DNA from: Micavibrio sp. UBA7689
GTDB lineage: Bacteria > Pseudomonadota > Alphaproteobacteria > Micavibrionales > Micavibrionaceae
Assembly: GCA_002482805.1 (NCBI GenBank)
Contig: DLGR01000026.1
Location: 16,590 to 54,523, forward strand
Direction of reading: 5' to 3'
DNA length: 37,934 nucleotides
Position 1 is the first letter of the stretch; every line of letters starts with the position of its first letter. Positions 32,016-37,934 of the stretch are shown here, in pieces. The notes below the pieces were generated by a model. That model was not told the origin of the DNA and made no database searches. It worked only from the letters and a program-made list of their open reading frames with translations. Position numbers and translations under genes: made by a program.

Positions 32016-33854
32016 ATGAACAACGGGCAACTCATATTAAGCGTGCAGGACGCGCTGGTCAGCTTCGGCAATGTGCCGCTTTTCAAGGATTTGACCTTCA
32101 ATATTCAGGCGGGGACGCGTGTTTCCCTTGTCGGGAAGAACGGCGCGGGCAAATCCACGCTGATGAACATCATCACGGGCGCGCGCGATCTCGATGACGG
32201 CGAGCGCTGGATTTTGGATGGCCTGAAGATCGGCTATCTGCAACAGGAAGTCCATTTCAAACCCGGCCAGACGGTTTACGATTTCATCTTCGAAACATTC
32301 GGCGAAGGCCACGAAGAGTGGGAGCGCGATTACAAGATCGACATGGTGGTGACGCCGCTCGACCTGCATGTGGACGAACGCATGGAAGTGCTCTCGGGCG
32401 GGCAGTTGCGCCGCGCCGCGCTCGCGAGGGCTTTGGTGGAGGAGCCGGATCTGTTGCTCCTTGATGAGCCTACCAACCATTTGGACCTCGTCATTATCGA
32501 ATGGCTGGAAAATCACCTGAAAAACTATCAGGGTTCGATCATCTGTATTTCGCACGACAGAACGTTTCTGGGCAATATTTCCAACACCATCTTCTGGCTG
32601 GATCGCGGCAAACTAAAAGTCTGCCCCAAGGGTTTCGGATATTTCGAGGAATGGTCCACGCTGCTCATCGAACAAGAAGAGCGCGAACTGGCCAACCGCC
32701 AGAAATTCGTGGAAGCGGAATCCGAATGGGCCTCGCGCGGCGTAAAAGCGCGTCGCAAACGCAATGTCCGTCGCGTCGAAATGGTAAAACTCGCCCGAGA
32801 GCAGTTGAAGGCGGATTTGTCTTCTTTCCGCAAGATGATGGGCAAGATCAAGGTTGAAATGGCCGATGTGGAAATGACATCGCGCATCGTGTGCGAATTC
32901 TACAATGTTTCCAAAACATTCGTTGAAGACGGCCGCGAGAAAGTCATTTTAAAGAACTTCCATCTGCGTATCCAAAAGGGCGACAAGATCGGAATCTTGG
33001 GCAAGAACGGTTCGGGCAAGACCACGTTCCTGAAAATGTTGATCGGCGAGGTAGAGCCCGATTCCGGTTCCGTCAAACGCAAGAAAGAACTGGAATTTTC
33101 CTACTTCGACCAGAAACGCAAAGACCTGAAAGACGATCTGACCCTTTGGAAAACACTCTGCCCCGAAGGCGGAGACCATGTGGACGTAATGGGCAAGGCG
33201 CGCCATGTGTGCGGCTATTTAAAGGACTTCTTGTTCGATCCCGCCAAGGCGCACCATGCGGTGGGAACGCTTTCAGGCGGCCAGAAAAACCGCCTTATGT
33301 TGGCGAAAATTCTCGCCAACCCGAAAACCTGTTTGATTCTGGATGAACCCACGAACGATCTCGACATGGACACGCTCGACATGCTCGAAGATATCATTTC
33401 GCAATATAATGGCACGCTCATAGTCGTCTCGCACGACCGAGACTTCCTCGACCAGACGGTTACCAAGATCATCGCGTTCGAAGGCGATGGCGTGGTGGAC
33501 GGCGTGGTCGGTGGTTACAGCGATTATCTTGAAAAGAAAAGAAGCGAGAAAGCGGAAGAGCCTGTCATCGAGATCAAGAAACAGGTGAAGAAAGAAACGG
33601 AAAGCGTTGAAAAGGTTTCCGCCAAAAAACTCAGCTTCAAATTACAGCACGAACTCGACACGCTGCCCGAAAAAATGAAACAGATGGAAATCACCATCGA
33701 CCATCTGACGAATATGCTCGGCGACCCCGCTTTTTACGCGCGCGATCCGCAGGCTTTCTTGAAAACGACCGCGGAACTCGAAAAACTCAAAGAAGAACTG
33801 GCGAACGCGGAAATCCGCTGGCTCGAGCTCGATGAAATGCGCAAATCCGCCTGA
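32016..33854 (+). CDS. uup: ABC-F family ATPase, Uup-like
   Basis: A 612-residue soluble protein with two ABC ATPase domains and no membrane segments. Walker A motifs are GKNGAGKST (residue about 40) and GKNGSGKTT (about 330). Signature motifs are LSGGQLRRAALARAL and LSGGQKNRLMLAKIL, and the Walker B motifs LLLLDEPTNHLD and CLILDEPTNDLD are intact. The linker between them is the basic helical ABC-F arm (SRGVKARRKRNVRRVEMVK). The C-terminal coiled coil (LQHELDTLPEKMKQMEITID to the end) is typical of Uup, which acts on ribosomes or branched DNA. No ribosome site is obvious before the ATG at 32016. Confidence 0.9.
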   Translation: MNNGQLILSVQDALVSFGNVPLFKDLTFNIQAGTRVSLVGKNGAGKSTLMNIITGARDLDDGERWILDGLKIGYLQQEVHFKPGQTVYDFIFETFGEGHEEWERDYKIDMVVTPLDLHVDERMEVLSGGQLRRAALARALVEEPDLLLLDEPTNHLDLVIIEWLENHLKNYQGSIICISHDRTFLGNISNTIFWLDRGKLKVCPKGFGYFEEWSTLLIEQEERELANRQKFVEAESEWASRGVKARRKRNVRRVEMVKLAREQLKADLSSFRKMMGKIKVEMADVEMTSRIVCEFYNVSKTFVEDGREKVILKNFHLRIQKGDKIGILGKNGSGKTTFLKMLIGEVEPDSGSVKRKKELEFSYFDQKRKDLKDDLTLWKTLCPEGGDHVDVMGKARHVCGYLKDFLFDPAKAHHAVGTLSGGQKNRLMLAKILANPKTCLILDEPTNDLDMDTLDMLEDIISQYNGTLIVVSHDRDFLDQTVTKIIAFEGDGVVDGVVGGYSDYLEKKRSEKAEEPVIEIKKQVKKETESVEKVSAKKLSFKLQHELDTLPEKMKQMEITIDHLTNMLGDPAFYARDPQAFLKTTAELEKLKEELANAEIRWLELDEMRKSA

Positions 33855-33987
33855 AATTCCTAGAATCTAAGCCCTTGAGAAAAGGGCATTTCTCCCTAAT
33901 TATGAACGAAGGGTTTGCTGTTTTGGCGCGTATAGATCTTATACCGCCGCCGCTATAATTTATCTTATTGATATAATTGGAAAAAAC

Positions 33988-35121
33988 ATGAGATTTTTGG
34001 CCGTTCTTTCTGCTCTTATATATATGTCTGCGGTAAACATGCCCGCCATGGCCCAAAACAAAGGTCCGCAAGGACCAACCCCCGTCATCGTTTCCAAGGC
34101 TTATACCGAACAATTCGTGGATCAAGTTGAAGCCATCGGCACGCTTCGCGCCAATGAAACCATCACTGTGGCCAGCACCGTCACAGAAACGGTTACCGCT
34201 ATTAACTTCACCGACGGGCAACGCGTGATGAAAGGCGATGTGCTTGTGGAAATGACGGACAACGAGGAGAAGGCATTGCTCGATCAGCAAAAAGCATTGG
34301 TCAGTGAAGCGCAAAAACAATTGGAACGCGCGCGGGAGCTTGCGAAGTCGGGCGCAGTATCCGCATCCATACTTGAAGAACGCCAGCGTGACGCCACATC
34401 GGCACGCGCAGGTTTGGCAGCGCTTGCATCGCGCCTCGATGACCATATTATAGTAGCGCCATTCGACGGCGTGGTAGGTCTTCGCAATATTTCTGTCGGC
34501 GCTCTGCTCCAGCCCGCGACCGTCATCACAACGCTGGATGATGATTCCGTGATGAAACTGGATTTTTCTGTGCCAAGCGTATTTCTGCAAACCTTGAAAG
34601 TGGGGACGCAGATTGTCGCAAAGGCCACGGGTTTCGAAGGTGAATTCAAAGGCGAAGTTTCTGCGATAGATTCCCAGATCGACGAAGCCACGCGCTCCGT
34701 TATCGTCCGCGCCATCATTCCCAACCCCGACGGTGCATTGAAACCGGGATTGTTGATGACGGTCAACCTGCTCAAAAACCCGCGTGAAGGCGTTGGCATT
34801 CCCGAAAACGCCATCATCCCCGAAGGCCGCAAGCATTTCGTGTTTGTTGTCGATACCGCGCAAACCCCTCCCGTCACGGAAAAACGCGAAGTCGTGATCG
34901 GCACGCGCAAACCCGGTGAGGTCGAGATTGTTCAGAATTTGAAAGAGGGCGAAACCGTCGTCACCCAAGGCACCATGACGGTAAAAGACGGCGGCGCGGT
35001 AAAAATCACGGCGGAGCAGGGCAAGGACGAAAGCCTGCAGGATGTTTTGAAACGCTTGAAAGGACCGAAAGCCGAAGAAGGTAAGAAAACCGACGAGAAA
35101 AAACCCGAAGAGAAGAAATAA
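33988..35121 (+). CDS. RND efflux periplasmic adaptor (membrane fusion protein)
   Basis: A 377-residue adaptor that links an inner-membrane RND pump to an outer-membrane channel. The signal peptide ends near MAQ. The lipoyl halves are IGTLRANETITVASTVTETV and DDHIIVAPFDGVVGLRNISVG, on either side of a helical hairpin (LLDQQKALVSEAQKQLERAR). Beta-barrel and membrane-proximal domains follow, with VIPENAIIPEG-like VGIPENAIIPEGRKHFVFVV. The last 30 residues are a Lys/Glu tail (KTDEKKPEEKK), which is unusual. A TATAAT at 33954-33959 could be the -10 of its promoter, but the -35 is poor. The permease gene starts two bases after its stop. Confidence 0.92.
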   Translation: MRFLAVLSALIYMSAVNMPAMAQNKGPQGPTPVIVSKAYTEQFVDQVEAIGTLRANETITVASTVTETVTAINFTDGQRVMKGDVLVEMTDNEEKALLDQQKALVSEAQKQLERARELAKSGAVSASILEERQRDATSARAGLAALASRLDDHIIVAPFDGVVGLRNISVGALLQPATVITTLDDDSVMKLDFSVPSVFLQTLKVGTQIVAKATGFEGEFKGEVSAIDSQIDEATRSVIVRAIIPNPDGALKPGLLMTVNLLKNPREGVGIPENAIIPEGRKHFVFVVDTAQTPPVTEKREVVIGTRKPGEVEIVQNLKEGETVVTQGTMTVKDGGAVKITAEQGKDESLQDVLKRLKGPKAEEGKKTDEKKPEEKK

Positions 35122-35123
35122 TC

Positions 35124-37934
35124 ATGTTTATCTCTGACGTCTTCGTCAAAAAACCCGTATTTGCCGCCGTTGTATCGCTTCTGCTTGTGGCGTTCGGGAT
35201 TGTTTCTTTCACGCGCCTTTCTTTGCGCGAATATCCCGACATTGATCCACCCATCGTATCCATCAACGTCAATTATCCCGGCGCATCCGCCGCCATCGTG
35301 GAATCCCGCGTGACCGAAGTGGTGGAAGAACGTATTTCGGGCATCAGCGGCATTAACTTCATTGAATCAACATCCGAAGACGGAAGATCGCGTATCTCGC
35401 TCGAATTCAAAGTGGGCAACGACATCGAAGCCGCCGCCAACGATGTGCGGGACAAAATTTCGGGCATCATGGACAATCTGCCGGAAGAGGCCGATCCGCC
35501 CGAAGTGCAAAAAGTGGATTCGAGCGACGATGTCATCATCTGGCTCTCGCTTCTCAGCGATAGATTATCCATCGCGGAAATGACGGATTATGCCGAACGC
35601 TATCTGGTGGACCAGTTTTCCGTGATCGACGGGGTTTCGCAAATCCGGATCAGCGGCGCGCAGACCTATGCCATGCGCATATGGCTGGACAGAACGCAAC
35701 TGGCGGCGCGCGGGCTGACCGTTAACGATGTTGAACAGGCTTTGCGCGATGAAAACGTGGAATTGCCGGCAGGGTCTATCGAATCCTCCGACCGACAGTT
35801 CACTGTGCGCATGGTGCGTGTGTTCCGGGATGCTGACCAATTCAAAAACCTCGTGATCGGGCGTGGCAACGGCGGTTATCTGGTGCGATTGGGCGACGTC
35901 GCCCGTGTCGAGCGCGGCTCCGAAGAAGACCGCAATATTTTCCGCGGCAACGGCACCCCGCAAGTGGGCCTTGGCATTATCAAGCAATCTACCGCCAATA
36001 CCATTTCCGTCGCACGCGCCGCGCAGGCGAAAGCCGAAGAGATCAACAAATCTTTGCCTCAAGGAATGCGTATCGAAGAACGCTATGACACATCTGTGTT
36101 CGTGGAAAAGGCCATCCATGAAGTTTATGTCACGCTCGGCATAGCTATATTGCTGGTTGTTCTGGTTATTTACGGATTTTTGGGAAGCTTCGGCGCGACC
36201 TTCGTGCCTGCCGTGGCTGTGCCCGTATCTCTCATATCCTCTTTCATGGTGCTTTTGGCGATGGGATTCTCCATCAACATCCTCACGCTCCTTGCATTGA
36301 TCCTCGCCATCGGGTTGGTCGTGGATGACGCGATTATCGTGGTCGAAAATATCGTGCGGCGTATGCGTGAATTGGGAGAGACACCATTGGTAGCGTCTTA
36401 CCGCGGCACGAAGCAGGTGGGTTTTGCAGTTATCGCCACGACGCTCACGCTGATTTCCGTGTTCCTGCCTATCACATTCCTCGAAGGCGATATCGGGCGA
36501 CTCTTTTCCGAATTCGCCGTGACGATGGCGGCAGCCGTCGGGTTCTCCGGTATTGTGGCGCTGACTTTGTCCCCCATGCTGGCATCAAAATTCCTCACCT
36601 ACAAATCGGGCGAGAGCAAACTCACGCAGAAAATAGATTCAGGCTTCCTCAAAATCCGTGAAAAATACGCGCGTGGTTTGACGCGTATGTTGGCGCGGCC
36701 TTTCTACGTGTTCGCAGGTTTTGCTGGGATTCTGGGGTTGATGGTGTTGTTCTATGCCATCACACCTACGGAATACACCCCCAAGGAAGACCGCGGTGCG
36801 TTCATGATAAACGTCAACGGCCCCGAAGGCGCGACATTCGCATATATGAAAGATTATATGGACGAGATCGAGCGACGTTTGCAGCCCTATCAGGAGAACG
36901 GCGAGATAGAGAGCCTTCTGGTGCGCGCCCCGCGTTCGTTCGGCAACACGGCATCGTTCAATTCCGGCATCGTGATTGCGGTGCTCAGCGATTGGGGTGA
37001 TCGCCGCCCCGCGCAGGAAATCATGGACGAGGTGCGCGGCAAGCTTTCTGATTTAACAGGCGTGCGCGCATCACCCATCATGCGTCAGGGTTTCGCGGGC
37101 GCGGCAGGCAAGCCCGTGCAATTTGTGATCGGCGGCGGGACGTACGAACAGCTGCGCGAATGGCGTGACACGCTGATCTCCAAAATCAATGAAAACAATC
37201 CGGGCCTGAATTCCATCGACTGGAGTTACAAGGAAACCAAACCGCAATTCGAAGTTGTGATCGATTACGACCGCGCGGCGTCCTTGGGCGTGAGCGTATC
37301 CAACATAGGCGGTACGCTGGAAACGATGCTGGGGTCCCGCCGCGTCACGACCTATATCGATGCGGGCGAAGAATATGATGTCATCATGGAAGGTGAGCGC
37401 GACGAGCAGCGCACATCGACCAGCATGGAGAACATCTATGTCCGTTCCGAAACCACGCAAGCGCTCATCCCGCTCTCGAACCTCGTGACCATTCGCGAAT
37501 TTGCCGATACCAACACGCTCAACCGTTACAACCGCGTGCGCTCCATCACGATCGAGGCCGATCTCGATAAAGGCTATACGCTTGGCGAGGCGCTGAAGTT
37601 CATGGAAAAGACCACGCGTGAAAATCTGCCCGACACGGTCGTAATCGATTACAAAGGACAATCGCAGGATTTCAAATATTCCGGCGGATCGATTTATTTT
37701 GTGTTCCTGCTCGGCATTCTAGTGATGTTCCTGGTGATGGCGGCACAGTTCGAAAGTTTCGTCCACCCGTTCGTGATTTTGACGACCGTTCCGCTCGCTA
37801 TGGCAGGCGCATTGGTAGGGCTATACGTGACGGGCCAGTCGATCAACATCTTCACACAGATCGGATTGATCATGCTTGTCGGGCTTGCCGCCAAGAACGG
37901 GATTTTGATAGTGGAGTTCGCCAACCAGTTGCGC
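35124..37934 (+). CDS. RND efflux permease, partial at right edge
   Basis: 937 codons are visible and the frame is still open at the window end. The protein is an AcrB/MexF-type hydrophobe-amphiphile efflux pump of the inner membrane. It opens with MFISDVFVKKPVFAAVVSLL, then has REYPDIDPPIVSINVNYPGA and two porter regions. The transmembrane helix 4 motif GLVVDDAIIVVENI carries the proton-relay Asp pair, and FLPITFLEGDIGRLFSEFA follows. The second half repeats the pattern up to GLIMLVGLAAKNGILIVEFA, the equivalent of helix 10-11. About 80-100 residues should be missing. It starts two bases behind the adaptor, so the two form an operon; no TolC-type gene is visible. Substrates are unknown. Confidence 0.95.
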   Translation, partial: MFISDVFVKKPVFAAVVSLLLVAFGIVSFTRLSLREYPDIDPPIVSINVNYPGASAAIVESRVTEVVEERISGISGINFIESTSEDGRSRISLEFKVGNDIEAAANDVRDKISGIMDNLPEEADPPEVQKVDSSDDVIIWLSLLSDRLSIAEMTDYAERYLVDQFSVIDGVSQIRISGAQTYAMRIWLDRTQLAARGLTVNDVEQALRDENVELPAGSIESSDRQFTVRMVRVFRDADQFKNLVIGRGNGGYLVRLGDVARVERGSEEDRNIFRGNGTPQVGLGIIKQSTANTISVARAAQAKAEEINKSLPQGMRIEERYDTSVFVEKAIHEVYVTLGIAILLVVLVIYGFLGSFGATFVPAVAVPVSLISSFMVLLAMGFSINILTLLALILAIGLVVDDAIIVVENIVRRMRELGETPLVASYRGTKQVGFAVIATTLTLISVFLPITFLEGDIGRLFSEFAVTMAAAVGFSGIVALTLSPMLASKFLTYKSGESKLTQKIDSGFLKIREKYARGLTRMLARPFYVFAGFAGILGLMVLFYAITPTEYTPKEDRGAFMINVNGPEGATFAYMKDYMDEIERRLQPYQENGEIESLLVRAPRSFGNTASFNSGIVIAVLSDWGDRRPAQEIMDEVRGKLSDLTGVRASPIMRQGFAGAAGKPVQFVIGGGTYEQLREWRDTLISKINENNPGLNSIDWSYKETKPQFEVVIDYDRAASLGVSVSNIGGTLETMLGSRRVTTYIDAGEEYDVIMEGERDEQRTSTSMENIYVRSETTQALIPLSNLVTIREFADTNTLNRYNRVRSITIEADLDKGYTLGEALKFMEKTTRENLPDTVVIDYKGQSQDFKYSGGSIYFVFLLGILVMFLVMAAQFESFVHPFVILTTVPLAMAGALVGLYVTGQSINIFTQIGLIMLVGLAAKNGILIVEFANQLR

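Noticed and set aside
33787..34968. 393-codon minus-strand ORF across the RND adaptor
   Set aside because: Antisense shadow of a well-recognised adaptor gene; no family features.

Overview
This window looks like ordinary chromosome from a free-living alphaproteobacterium. The reasons are the Sua5, UDP-glucose dehydrogenase, SapC, PBP1C/alpha-2-macroglobulin and RND gene content, and above all a set of upstream motifs of the form GGAAC-N16/17-CGTT. That is the promoter signature known for the EcfG-type sigma factors of the alphaproteobacterial general stress response. No genus can be assigned from the sequence alone. No rRNA, tRNA, CRISPR array, insertion sequence or phage was found.

Left part (1-11.1 kb): a Sua5-type tRNA-modification enzyme; two exported proteins of unknown function with matching signal-peptide starts (ends 1123 and 6587); a 51-residue small gene with its own promoter, ribosome site and terminator; a lytic-transglycosylase-like protein without a signal peptide; an acyltransferase-3 membrane protein; a large acyl-CoA dehydrogenase; an HTH/coiled-coil protein next to a SapC-family protein; and a ugd-cysQ pair overlapping by one base.

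Centre (11.1-19.6 kb): a dense stress-response block. It holds an ECF sigma factor gene (minus strand) between a hybrid histidine kinase and an OmpR-family response regulator, surrounded by small envelope and stress genes: a DUF1328 protein, a truncated anti-sigma-like protein, a DUF883/YqjD-like and a YqjE-like pair, an entericidin-like lipoprotein, a LEA-like/PRC-barrel protein and a glycine-zipper lipoprotein. Seven start regions in this 7 kb carry an EcfG-type promoter motif, six of them 31-48 bases from the start codon. PhyR and NepR, the usual partners of EcfG, are not in the window.

Right part (19.6-37.9 kb): a minus-strand run in the transcription order alpha-2-macroglobulin, PBP1C, small ORF, manC-like guanylyltransferase, phosphomannomutase/phosphoglucomutase, covering envelope defence, peptidoglycan and sugar-nucleotide supply. 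Then come a Fur-family (Zur-like) regulator, an AT-rich stretch with one candidate small gene, a Uup-like ABC-F ATPase, and an RND efflux adaptor followed by its permease, which runs off the right edge.

The most interesting signals are the EcfG promoter constellation and the unusual wiring of the sigma factor, the sigma terminator embedded in the kinase coding sequence, the LEA-like/PRC-barrel protein, the promoter-equipped 51-residue gene, and a manC whose isomerase domain has lost its usual metal-binding histidines.
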